DNA of 64,000 nucleotides, taken from contig NZ_FXTS01000002.1 of NCBI RefSeq assembly GCF_900182785.1, positions 539,997 through 603,996 on the forward strand, given 5' to 3'. Positions 9,143 through 17,961 of this stretch are shown piece after piece. The notes below the pieces were generated by a model, which was not told where the DNA came from, did not search any database, and saw only the letters and a list, made by a program, of their open reading frames with translations. The DNA is from Oceanospirillum linum. GTDB taxonomy: Bacteria; Pseudomonadota; Gammaproteobacteria; Pseudomonadales; Halomonadaceae. A program made the translations under genes and the position numbers. How positions within the stretch are numbered: the first letter of the stretch is position 1; every line of letters begins with the position of its first letter.

Positions 9143-9508
9143 ATGGCTGATGCCAGATTGTCACCTTGCCTGATAGAGTTTAGCCGGAAGATCGTTATGG
9201 CATTGCTTTTGCCAGCATCACTGTTGATGACAGGGTGTTTCTATAATGATGATACGCCATCAGGCAGTGCTACAGGTAAGCAGATGTATACGGAGTATTG
9301 CGCAAGTTGCCATAAGGCCAACGGTCTTGGAAAATTTCTGATGGGTATTCCTGCCAACGCTACCCACAAGCTGAGTCGGGCTGAAGTCGTAAAGCTGATC
9401 CGGGAAGGTGATCCCCGCTATCCCAGAATGCCCACTTTCCCGCAGATTAAGTTCAGCCAGGCTGATAAGATTGCACATTATTTAGCTGAACTTAAACAGC
9501 AGCGTTAG
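9143..9508 (+). CDS. Monohaem cytochrome c lipoprotein
   Basis: A 121-residue protein with an unusually long n-region before the hydrophobic core and a lipobox (LMTGC), so it is probably lipid-anchored facing the periplasm. One haem c site, CASCH, is followed by KANGLGKF, and a methionine in RMPTFPQIKFS is a likely distal ligand. This is the layout of small c-type electron carriers. AAAAGGAG lies eight bases before the start. No enzyme partner is adjacent, so its redox partner is unknown. Confidence 0.82.
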   Translation: MADARLSPCLIEFSRKIVMALLLPASLLMTGCFYNDDTPSGSATGKQMYTEYCASCHKANGLGKFLMGIPANATHKLSRAEVVKLIREGDPRYPRMPTFPQIKFSQADKIAHYLAELKQQR

Positions 9509-9654
9509 TCACTACCATCCTGGCTCCAAAAGTTGCTGATGTTCATCGGCCAGCTCTGAAACAGAAATTAGAAACTGATATAATGCTTATATTAGCCTGG
9601 TGTTACTGTGTTCACGTCACCGGGCTTCCGCATCTTAGAGGTTTTTGAATTTTA

Positions 9655-10128
9655 ATGAGTTATATTGATTTAGACACTTACTCAAAGCGCTGGATTTTTC
9701 GCCATAAAGACCTGCCCATTACCGCTGAGGATCTGACTGCTATTAAGCCAATGACAGCAGAGCGCTCGGCACAGCTGTGGCAGTCGCAGATTAGCCAGAA
9801 AAGCTCAGACCATAGCTTTTTTCAAAAAGATGACTGGGCAGGTAATAGTAAAACCTGGTTAGAAAATGGACCCTGGCAACAGGCCTGGGACTGCAGTCGC
9901 AATGATCTCCCTGAATTAATGCAGCAGCACTTTGACTGGGAAGACAATACAACGGTTTATGTTTGTTATGACAGCGAGCATATTATCGAAACCACATGGG
10001 CTGTTTTCTGCCGGGCGTGGAAAAACTTCCTCTTCCTGGATGATGGGACGCTACTCATTGGCCGGAAGCGTAAGCAGGTTGCACAATTCTTTGACAATGG
10101 TGATATGCGCATTGGCCTTCGGCCATAA
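9655..10128 (+). CDS. DUF2947-like protein of unknown function
   Basis: A 157-residue soluble, tryptophan-rich protein (WIFRHKDLPIT, DWAGNSKTWLENGPW, FDWEDNTTVYVCY). It resembles the DUF2947 family as I recall it; the role is not known. The final part, FCRAWKNFLFLDDGTLLIGR, looks like the folded core of an immunity- or SUKH-like small domain but no confident assignment is possible. It lies 46 bases upstream of sbcD in the same direction. Confidence 0.55.
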   Translation: MSYIDLDTYSKRWIFRHKDLPITAEDLTAIKPMTAERSAQLWQSQISQKSSDHSFFQKDDWAGNSKTWLENGPWQQAWDCSRNDLPELMQQHFDWEDNTTVYVCYDSEHIIETTWAVFCRAWKNFLFLDDGTLLIGRKRKQVAQFFDNGDMRIGLRP

Positions 10129-10174
10129 CTGATGTGTTCGCTTGACTGTCTGCTTTCCGTTTCAGGGATGTTAT

Positions 10175-11419
10175 ATGAGAATTCTGCACACCTCCGACTG
10201 GCATTTAGGTCAGTTGTTTTATGGTAAAAGCCGGGAGCAGGAACAAGGCGCCTTTCTGGATTGGCTTTTAGATCAGGTAAAGCAAAAATCCATTGATGCC
10301 GTGATTGTCGCTGGTGACCTGTTTGATACCGGAACGCCTCCCAGTTATGCCCGAGCACTCTATAATCGCTTTATTGTTCGCTTGCATCAGGAAAGCCCGG
10401 ACTGTCAGCTAATCTTACTGGCGGGTAATCATGATTCTGTCGCGGTACTTAATGAATCGAAAGCGCTTCTCCAGGCGCTGAACACCCGAGTGATCGCCGG
10501 CGCTGACCCTGAAGGTATCGCCATGGATACCTGTCAAACTTATGATGATGTCCTGATCCCTTTAACGAATAAACTCGGTGAGACAGACGCTATACTCTGT
10601 GCGGTCCCTTTTCTTCGTCCCAGTGATCTAATACGCTCAAAGGCCGGCTTGTCTGCGGATGAAAGAAAGCAGCAGCTGCAGCAACAGATCAGTGATTATT
10701 ACCAACAGCTGTACCAGATGGCTAAACAACACTACCCGCAGCAACCTGTCGTTATGACGGGACACCTCACCACTGTTGGAGCATCCACATCTGAATCGGT
10801 TCAGGATATCTATATCGGTACACTGGATGCTTTTCCGGCGTCTGCGTTTCCTCCGGCGGATTATATTGCCCTTGGTCATATTCATCGGCCTCAGAAAGTT
10901 GCAAAAACCGAACATATTCGCTATTGCGGCTCACCTCTGGCGTTAAGCTTTGATGAGAAAGTTAAAGAAAAGCAGGTCTTAATTGCTGAACTGGATTCTG
11001 ACAACGGGTTTATGGGTACAGAGAGTGTCTCTGTTCCGGTTTTCCAACCGATGCAGCGCATCACTGGTAGCTTGTCTGAAATTGAAGCTGAGATAGAGCA
11101 ACTGCCTGCTCAGTTTGAGTCATGGGACGATGGCCAGCGTCTATGGCTTGAAATTAATGTTAAGACAGATGATTACTTGTCAGATCTGCAGCCCCGTATT
11201 GAGGCCATGATCGGTGACCTGCCTGTGGATCTGCTTCGTTTGCGCCGAGACAGCCGACGTCAATCCAGCTTAGCGGATTATCACCATGGGGCTCAGCTCG
11301 ATGAGCTGACACCTGAAGATGTGTTTCTGAAACGCCTGGAACAGGAGCCGTTGGAAGAAGAGCGTAAGCATGCGCTTATAGATTGCTTCCGGCAGATTCA
11401 GGGAGAGATCAAAGCGTGA
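10175..11419 (+). CDS. sbcD: Exonuclease SbcCD nuclease subunit SbcD
   Basis: A 414-residue metallophosphoesterase of the Mre11 family. It carries the metal-binding motifs in order: HTSDWHLG, VAGDLFDTG, LAGNHDS, VMTGHL and GHIHRPQ, all intact. With SbcC it forms the ATP-dependent nuclease that cuts DNA hairpins and protein-blocked ends and helps limit palindromic DNA. The start at 10175 (MRILHTSDWH) matches the family; the 11 codons upstream in frame are not conserved. Its stop overlaps the sbcC start by four bases, indicating coupled translation. Confidence 0.96.
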   Translation: MRILHTSDWHLGQLFYGKSREQEQGAFLDWLLDQVKQKSIDAVIVAGDLFDTGTPPSYARALYNRFIVRLHQESPDCQLILLAGNHDSVAVLNESKALLQALNTRVIAGADPEGIAMDTCQTYDDVLIPLTNKLGETDAILCAVPFLRPSDLIRSKAGLSADERKQQLQQQISDYYQQLYQMAKQHYPQQPVVMTGHLTTVGASTSESVQDIYIGTLDAFPASAFPPADYIALGHIHRPQKVAKTEHIRYCGSPLALSFDEKVKEKQVLIAELDSDNGFMGTESVSVPVFQPMQRITGSLSEIEAEIEQLPAQFESWDDGQRLWLEINVKTDDYLSDLQPRIEAMIGDLPVDLLRLRRDSRRQSSLADYHHGAQLDELTPEDVFLKRLEQEPLEEERKHALIDCFRQIQGEIKA

Positions 11420-14400
11420 AAATTCTGACCGTCCGGTTAAAAAATCTGAATGCCCTGAAAGGGGAGTGGAAAATTGATTTTACACAGGAGCCCTTCGACA
11501 GTAGTGCTATTTTTGCCATTGTAGGGGCGACCGGAGCCGGCAAAACAACCCTATTGGATGCTATCTGTCTGGCGCTTTACCATGAAACTCCTCGCTTGCA
11601 GGTTTCCGGCTCCGACAATCAGTTAATGACCCACCATACTCAGGACTGTTTGGCAGAAGTTGAATTTGCCATCAATGGTGAGCGGTATCGGGCATTTTGG
11701 GCTCAACGCAAAGCCGCCAGAACGCAACGCCTGCAGGCACCGACAGTGGAGCTTGCTGATGGCGAGGGCCGTATCCTAGCCAGTAAAACCACCGATAAAA
11801 AACGCCTTATCGAAACACTGACCGGCCTTGATTTCAATCGCTTCACTAAGTCTATGCTGTTATCACAGGGGCAGTTTGCGGCCTTTCTTAATGCCAGTGG
11901 AAGCGAACGCGCCGGATTGCTGGAAAAGCTGACCGGTACCGAAGTCTATGGACAGATATCCGAGCGGGTCTTTCAGCGCCACAGAGAAGAGCAGGATGTG
12001 GTTACGCAACTCAAATATCGGCTGGAAGGTGTTGAGCTACTCACCCCAGATCAGATCAGCGAATGTGAAGCTGTTCTGGCTGCTAAGGAAGCGGCCCTTC
12101 AGGATGCTTTACCAGCCCGGAAACGTCTTAATGAAGAGCTGAGCGCCTTTAAACAGCTGGAAACCCTCTGGCATAAAAGCGAACAAGCGGAATCCGAGCT
12201 GAAAGTCGCTCAGTCTGCTTTTAAAACTCACAAAGAAGTTCTTAGTGCCCTTGATAAAGCTGGCCCTGCACAAAAAATTCTGGCTCAGTATCAGAAGGTC
12301 CAGGAGCTGGATCAGGTCAGAGCAGAGGCTGAACAACGCAAGACAGAGCTTTACGCGGCCCATCAGCGTCAGGATGCTGAGCGTCAAAAAGCTGAACATC
12401 GTTTCAATACTGCGAATACGGCCCTCAAAGCAGATAAAGTTAACAAAGCGGAAGCAGAAAAGCGCCTGAATGAAGAACTCGCGCCACTGGATGAAAAGAT
12501 TCGTCAGTTTGAATCTCAGATAGCAGAGCAGCAACGCTTGCTTGAGCCTGAAGAGAAACAGCTTCTGTCCTATAAGGACAAGAAACAGCAGCTGGCTTCA
12601 GATCTTAATCAGCAGCAACACTATTTACTGCAAAACCAGCAGTGGCTGCAGAATAATGCCCATTGCGGCATACTGTCTGAGAACTTGCCGACAATAACAG
12701 AGCAGTTTAAACGCCGGTTGGAACATCATCAGGAGATCCTGCGTCTCGCTGATCAGGAAAAAAATGCGGACCAGCAGCTGCAGGAGATTGGTGAACACCT
12801 CCAGCCTCTGGAGCAGCAAACCAAGGGCTTTGAAGCCGAACGAACTACCCTTACTCAACAATTATCTCCCCTTGAGCAGCAGCTTCAGCAACACCCTCTG
12901 CAAAATGATGAGCTGGCCCGTTCACTTCTGAATGAGCTTTACCAGCTCCCGGAGCCTGTCCAGCAGCTGGCCTATTATCAGCAGGAATATCTGAAACTCG
13001 CCGAACAGTTACATCAGCAAGGGCAGGAGATCAATCGTTACGAAGAGCAAGCCGACTCTTTAGATAAAGAGCGCACGCCACTTCGGGATGAATACAAAAA
13101 GCTGAATGCCCATCTTCAGGATCTTGAAAAATTGCTCGAGCGTGAGCGTCAGATTGCTGCCCTGGAGGATGCCCGCAATCGTTTGCAACCCGATGAGGCC
13201 TGCCCGTTGTGTGGTTCTCATGATCATCCCGGAATTAATGAATATCGGGCCATTGAGTTAAGTCAGACCGAGACACGGCTGCATAGCATGCGGGATCAGC
13301 TGGAGCAGACCCGAAAAAAAGGGGAGCAGCTGAGCAACCAGATTGACCAGCTCAAGGTACGGATTGAATCGTTGCAGCAAGACCAGCGACAGAAGCAGCA
13401 AAGTCTGCAGCAAACCGAAACGGAGTGGCAACAGACCTGTCAGAGTGTTTGTAACCGGGTATCTGGTATAGAAAAATCACTTTTAAATCAATCGACGGGA
13501 AATCTGAATGAGCTTCTTGATAAGCTGATTCAGTATTTCAGGCAGCCCGTAGCGCTACCGGGACTCCCGACTGAATTCGCAGCTCAGGGCGTTCATATCC
13601 TCAAGGCCGCAAGTCAATCTGTTCAGACCTGTATCGATGAACGTGAGTTTCTGAAACAGAAGATCTGGCAGATTCAGCAAAAGCTTCATGAGCGGGAAAC
13701 CGGCAATCAGGATGCTCAGAAACAGATCCATCAGCTACAACGCCAGCTTGAGCGTTTTCTTGCCCAAAAAGAGCAGTGCAAAGCTGATCGTATCAAACTT
13801 GAACAGCAGGTTATCAGCCTCGAACAGATGTTGGTTCAAAGCTTGCGTCAGATAGGCTTAAATGAGGCGCTGCCGGAACTGGAACAGCAGCATACCTTGC
13901 TGGATCAGCTTCGTATGCAGATGAACGAATGGCAGCAGGCGACGGAAAACCAGCGACAAGCGGATCAGAAGCAGCGTGAATTACAGTTGCAACTTAATAA
14001 TCTGCAGGTGCAGGCTGAAGAGCAGGAAAAACGTTGCCAGTTGATAAAAGAACAGCTTGGAGCGTTGCAAAAGAGCTGGCAATCTCTGAAAGAGGAGCGT
14101 CATCTGTCATTCGGCAGTGCGAGCCTTGATGAGGAGCGTATGCGTTTGAGAGCGCAGTTGGAGCATTCTGAAAGGCACCTTGAACAGATGCGGATTCAGT
14201 TTACCCAGCAAAAAGAGAAGTCCGATGAACTGAAGGCCCGGCTGAGTCAGCAAACGTCTTACTGTCAGGAGGCAGGCGATAAGCTAAAAGCGGCGGATGA
14301 AAGCTGGCAGAACACTTTAGCAGCCAGCCCCTTCAAAACACAAAAGGCCTTTGAACAGGCTGTGCCGGATTCCGCGGAGTATGAAGGCTGGCAAGTTCTG

Positions 14401-15270
14401 AAAACAGAGCTGGATGAAGCACTTCGCGATGCGGAAGTGACCCTGAAAGTTAACAGAGAATCGCTGGAGCAATTTGTCGCCTCGGTCGCTTCAGAGTTTC
14501 AGGATGCGGGATGTGTGCCATCTGATGATTCCGTCTGGTTGAGCCTTCAGGAGACCTTATCGTCTAAGTCCGTCAATATGGCACTCAGAAAGATCCCGGC
14601 TTTAGAGCGCAGTCTTACGGAGCATGAACAGGAGATCGAAGCACTTAAGACTGAAATCACGGAGCAGAAGCAGGTTCTAAAGCAGGATCAGCAGCGACGG
14701 GAAGGGGTGAAATCTCTCGCTGAGGAGATCGACAGGCAACAGCAGCAAGCTGACCTGTGGGCCCAGATGAATCAGATGCTTGGTTCCGCCAATGGCGATA
14801 AGTTCCGCCGCTTTGCTCAAGGGTTAACACTTGAGTATCTGGTTGAACTGGCGAATCGACAGCTATTACAACTGCATGACCGCTACCAGCTAAGACGCAA
14901 AGTCAATTCTGAGCTTGAAATAGAAATTCTCGACACCTGGCAGGCTGATGCGGTGCGTGACACTCGCACACTTTCCGGCGGAGAGAGTTTTCTGGTGAGC
15001 CTGGCTCTTGCCTTGGCTTTGTCAGATCTTGTCAGTCATAAAGTGCGTATTGATTCACTTTTTCTTGATGAAGGCTTTGGTACACTCGACAGCGATACCC
15101 TGGAGATGGCACTGAATGCGCTGGATAATTTAAACGCCAGCGGAAAGATGATTGGTGTGATCAGTCATATTAGTGCGATGAAGGAGCGTATTCCGGTTCA
15201 GATTCGAGTTAATAAAAAAGCCGGTCTTGGTATTAGTGTGTTGGATGAGTGTTTCCGCTCTGGCGCTTGA
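11416..15270 (+). CDS. sbcC: Exonuclease SbcCD ATPase subunit SbcC
   Basis: A 1284-residue SMC/Rad50-like ATPase beginning with GTG in the GTGA overlap with sbcD. Walker A (GATGAGKTT) is near the N-terminus. A very long glutamine-rich coiled coil follows, broken in the middle by the zinc hook CPLCG, then a second coil, and the C-terminal signature LSGGESFLVSLALALALSDL with Walker B LFLDEGFGTLD. All core motifs are present. The start is chosen because KILTVRLKNLNALKG is the conserved N-terminus and the longer frame from 11383 runs inside sbcD. Confidence 0.96.
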   Translation: MKILTVRLKNLNALKGEWKIDFTQEPFDSSAIFAIVGATGAGKTTLLDAICLALYHETPRLQVSGSDNQLMTHHTQDCLAEVEFAINGERYRAFWAQRKAARTQRLQAPTVELADGEGRILASKTTDKKRLIETLTGLDFNRFTKSMLLSQGQFAAFLNASGSERAGLLEKLTGTEVYGQISERVFQRHREEQDVVTQLKYRLEGVELLTPDQISECEAVLAAKEAALQDALPARKRLNEELSAFKQLETLWHKSEQAESELKVAQSAFKTHKEVLSALDKAGPAQKILAQYQKVQELDQVRAEAEQRKTELYAAHQRQDAERQKAEHRFNTANTALKADKVNKAEAEKRLNEELAPLDEKIRQFESQIAEQQRLLEPEEKQLLSYKDKKQQLASDLNQQQHYLLQNQQWLQNNAHCGILSENLPTITEQFKRRLEHHQEILRLADQEKNADQQLQEIGEHLQPLEQQTKGFEAERTTLTQQLSPLEQQLQQHPLQNDELARSLLNELYQLPEPVQQLAYYQQEYLKLAEQLHQQGQEINRYEEQADSLDKERTPLRDEYKKLNAHLQDLEKLLERERQIAALEDARNRLQPDEACPLCGSHDHPGINEYRAIELSQTETRLHSMRDQLEQTRKKGEQLSNQIDQLKVRIESLQQDQRQKQQSLQQTETEWQQTCQSVCNRVSGIEKSLLNQSTGNLNELLDKLIQYFRQPVALPGLPTEFAAQGVHILKAASQSVQTCIDEREFLKQKIWQIQQKLHERETGNQDAQKQIHQLQRQLERFLAQKEQCKADRIKLEQQVISLEQMLVQSLRQIGLNEALPELEQQHTLLDQLRMQMNEWQQATENQRQADQKQRELQLQLNNLQVQAEEQEKRCQLIKEQLGALQKSWQSLKEERHLSFGSASLDEERMRLRAQLEHSERHLEQMRIQFTQQKEKSDELKARLSQQTSYCQEAGDKLKAADESWQNTLAASPFKTQKAFEQAVPDSAEYEGWQVLKTELDEALRDAEVTLKVNRESLEQFVASVASEFQDAGCVPSDDSVWLSLQETLSSKSVNMALRKIPALERSLTEHEQEIEALKTEITEQKQVLKQDQQRREGVKSLAEEIDRQQQQADLWAQMNQMLGSANGDKFRRFAQGLTLEYLVELANRQLLQLHDRYQLRRKVNSELEIEILDTWQADAVRDTRTLSGGESFLVSLALALALSDLVSHKVRIDSLFLDEGFGTLDSDTLEMALNALDNLNASGKMIGVISHISAMKERIPVQIRVNKKAGLGISVLDECFRSGA

Positions 15271-15422
15271 TTAGATCACTCTGAGTACACCGAAAATGCT
15301 GGCCTTAAAGAGATCTGTTTTGGTTTTTATATATGCGATAAAACAGTCGTCTTGCGGGCGCGGTTTGCAATGGCTGTGCTCCTGACGGTCATATCCATGA
15401 CGCTTAATAAAGAATCTTTGTT

Positions 15423-16505
15423 ATGTTCATTCCAGCTGTAACATCATTAGTTACTTTTCTGTTAAAACGGCCCAGTCTGGCCACCAGAGGTTTGCTTGTT
15501 CTTCTGGTGGCTATTGCAGGTTGCAGTCAGCCTAAAATCATTAGCAATGAAGCGCACAGCATCAGGGATATTGACAGGGACGCCACTGCTGATCAGAGAC
15601 TTCCACTTCCTCTGACACGCCAGGCCGAGCTAAAGGGCGTTCAGGTTTCCCACCAGGATCAACACACCTGTGGGTTCGCGGCATTAGCTGCAATGATTCA
15701 TGATAAGAGCTATTTTGTTCAGCCATCAGATCTGCCGGGACTGGACTGCTATTCATCAGGACAGAAGGGGACATCCTCTGTTGCTGTAGTCAATGCCGGT
15801 CGTGGCCTCGGGCTGTTAGCCTACAAACTTAAGCCTGATCTGGCCCATCTTCTGCTTCAGGTTGAAGCAGGGTTTCCTGTTCTTGTATTAAGCCATCCAA
15901 TGGCAAGCTCAGAATCCCGGGATTATTTTTCTGTCCTTACGGGTTATAATCTTGACCGGCAGGAGCTGACGTTAAGCTCTGAGATAGCAGGGACTGAGTC
16001 TATCGACATGCAAACCTTTGCAACCTCCTGGGGGCGCTCCGGTGGTTGGGCTTATCTCTTTCTGGAGCCGGGTCAGACTCCGGTTGCAGCAGCCCCGAAA
16101 GACTACCTCGCCGCCAGTCTCGACCTTGCAGATATTGGATTAAGTGTTTCAGCACAAAAGGCGCTGGAGCAGGGTATAGCACTGTGGCCGGAATCAGATG
16201 CTATGCGTCAGGCACTCTCCAATGCTTATTTTCAGTCTGGCTTGCTTGATTCAGCTTCGGATATTTTACTCGATAGCCCATCTCTGAGCCGGTCAGGTGA
16301 ACTGTGGAACAGAATTGCTTATATTCAGCAGGCGAGACAATGCTATAGCAGCGCTTTTCAGGCGGTTCAGTGCGCGGTTACATTATCACCGGATGATCTC
16401 AGTATTCAGCAGAGTCTGCAGGATATTCTGGCTAAAACAGATCGCCCGGATGGTGACACGTTATGCCCTCAGCTCACATGTCCTCAGCTGGTTGAAGGTT
16501 TCTGA
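15423..16505 (+). CDS. PA2778-like C39-family lipoprotein, probably without catalytic His
   Basis: A 360-residue lipoprotein (LLVAIAGC lipobox near residue 33) with a C39-peptidase-like domain at about 70-220 and TPR-like helices at about 225-345. The candidate nucleophile is in QDQHTCGFAAL. In related proteins the second motif reads HYAVVVGYD; here the aligned segment is DYFSVLTGYN, so the catalytic histidine seems replaced. It may be an inactive binding protein. PA2778-like proteins are of poorly known function. The ATG at 15423 lacks a clear ribosome-binding site, so the start is tentative. A terminator follows. Confidence 0.68.
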   Translation: MFIPAVTSLVTFLLKRPSLATRGLLVLLVAIAGCSQPKIISNEAHSIRDIDRDATADQRLPLPLTRQAELKGVQVSHQDQHTCGFAALAAMIHDKSYFVQPSDLPGLDCYSSGQKGTSSVAVVNAGRGLGLLAYKLKPDLAHLLLQVEAGFPVLVLSHPMASSESRDYFSVLTGYNLDRQELTLSSEIAGTESIDMQTFATSWGRSGGWAYLFLEPGQTPVAAAPKDYLAASLDLADIGLSVSAQKALEQGIALWPESDAMRQALSNAYFQSGLLDSASDILLDSPSLSRSGELWNRIAYIQQARQCYSSAFQAVQCAVTLSPDDLSIQQSLQDILAKTDRPDGDTLCPQLTCPQLVEGF

Positions 16506-16532
16506 TATACCCTCTGATAAACCGGCGCTCAT

Positions 16533-16567
16533 AAAAGGGCTTCCATATACAGTTGGAGGCCTTTTTT
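16533..16567 (+). terminator. Terminator after the C39-like lipoprotein gene
   Basis: GGGCTTCC pairs with GGAGGCCT (two G-T pairs) around a 10-base loop, flanked by A4 and T6. Confidence 0.7.
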
Positions 16568-16854
16568 CATATTACTGCTCCATATTCTGACCAGAAGGAT
16601 TTCCCTCTTTAGTTTTTGGGTTGTAACGGCTTGTTTTCCGGTTTTTTATCGCCACGGGCAGGCTGTTAATCAGTTGTTTTAATTTGATGAATAATTAACA
16701 TGTCATACCAGACATATTTACTCTAGTATTCTCAGCCCAATATTTATCCTGTGGATGCATGTTAAGACTCTTGTTCTGCATCTGTCAGGCGGATAGATAA
16801 CTGTCTATAAACTGACCTAACTTTTTTTGACCCCAAACCCGAGGAATTAAACTG
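16568..16854 (+). promoter_or_regulatory. Upstream region of the RND efflux operon
   Basis: No gene is seen here. ATGTC-N6-GACAT at 16700-16715 is a short inverted repeat of the sort bound by dimeric regulators of efflux operons; no regulator gene is adjacent. The first gene has GAGGAA before its start. Confidence 0.3.
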
Positions 16855-17958
16855 ATGCCTGCTCAATCACGTTTATTTGTGATCGCTTGTGCACTCACAT
16901 CAACCCTATTGCTTACAGGCTGTCAGGAGGAGGAGATTAACACGGCGGCTCAGGATGTTATCCGGCCTGTTAAGCTGGCTTCGATAGGCCATCAAAGTGT
17001 TTCGGTTCGTTATTTCCCGGCAGAGTTTGTAGCCAGTCAGGAAACTGATCTGGCTTTTCGCGTCTCCGGAGAACTGGAACAGCTTCCGGTGACCGAAGGG
17101 GAAACTGTTGTTAAGGGCCAGGTACTGGCTGCACTGGATGATCAGGATTTTCTGCTCAACGTCAAGCAGCGTCAGACTGCTTATGATCTGGCCAGATTAC
17201 AGTATGAACGGATACGTGCCATGGTGGTGCAAAAGGCTGCAACTCAATCCCAGCTCGATGAGGTAAAGACCTCTATGGATCAGGCTGAGACTGCCCTGGA
17301 ACAGGCGCAGAATCAGCTGGCATACAGTAAAATTAAGGCACCTTACGATGGTGTGATTGCCAGGGTTTATGCTGATAACTACGAGTTTGTCAGTGCAACA
17401 GCTCCTATTGTCAAACTGGAAAATGCAGAAACGATTGATGTGCGCTTTCAGGTACCGGAAGACCTTGTGGCCCGCATCCGGAAAGACAATACCAGCTATC
17501 TGCCTAAGGTAGTGGTTGAAAGTGTTCCGGGCAAAGTGTTTGAAGCACGTTATAAAGAACATAGCACGAACCCTGACCCCAGCACTAAGGGGTATGATGT
17601 CATTCTGACCATGCCGCGCCCGGACCCTGAGTCTGTGACCCTTCTGCCCGGTATGACTGCTGAGGTTCAGGTGAATGTTAATGAGATGCTGGGGGACCCT
17701 GCTTTCTGGCTTGTTCCCGTAGAGGCTGTTTTTATGGATGAGTCGAAGCCGGCAGACAGTGAAGAGCGCTCTGTTTGGGTCTATAACCCGGAAAATCATC
17801 TGATCAGCAAACGCGCTGTCACTATCGGTGAATTACAAGGCAATATGATTCAGGTAACGACAGGGCTGAAAGAAGGTGAGCAAATTGTCGCTGCTGGTGC
17901 TCATGCTATTAAAGAGGGCATGGAAGTGCGCCCCTGGGTTAAAGAGCGGGGGCTGTAA
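16855..17958 (+). CDS. RND efflux periplasmic adaptor (membrane fusion protein)
   Basis: A 367-residue lipoprotein (LLLTGC lipobox) of the AcrA/HlyD type. A lipoyl-like half with SGELEQLPVTEGETVVKG is followed by a coiled-coil hairpin (residues about 95-150), the second lipoyl half (IKAPYDGVIARVY) and a beta-barrel region ending in GLKEGEQIVAAGAHAIKEGM. It bridges the inner-membrane RND pump to an outer-membrane channel. No outer-membrane factor gene is present, so a TolC-like protein encoded elsewhere is presumably used. The pump gene starts three bases after its stop. Confidence 0.92.
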   Translation: MPAQSRLFVIACALTSTLLLTGCQEEEINTAAQDVIRPVKLASIGHQSVSVRYFPAEFVASQETDLAFRVSGELEQLPVTEGETVVKGQVLAALDDQDFLLNVKQRQTAYDLARLQYERIRAMVVQKAATQSQLDEVKTSMDQAETALEQAQNQLAYSKIKAPYDGVIARVYADNYEFVSATAPIVKLENAETIDVRFQVPEDLVARIRKDNTSYLPKVVVESVPGKVFEARYKEHSTNPDPSTKGYDVILTMPRPDPESVTLLPGMTAEVQVNVNEMLGDPAFWLVPVEAVFMDESKPADSEERSVWVYNPENHLISKRAVTIGELQGNMIQVTTGLKEGEQIVAAGAHAIKEGMEVRPWVKERGL

Positions 17959-17961
17959 ATT

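Noticed and set aside
17197..17799. 200-codon frame on the minus strand inside the membrane fusion protein gene
   Set aside because: It is antisense to a clear AcrA-type gene with no ribosome-binding site or family.
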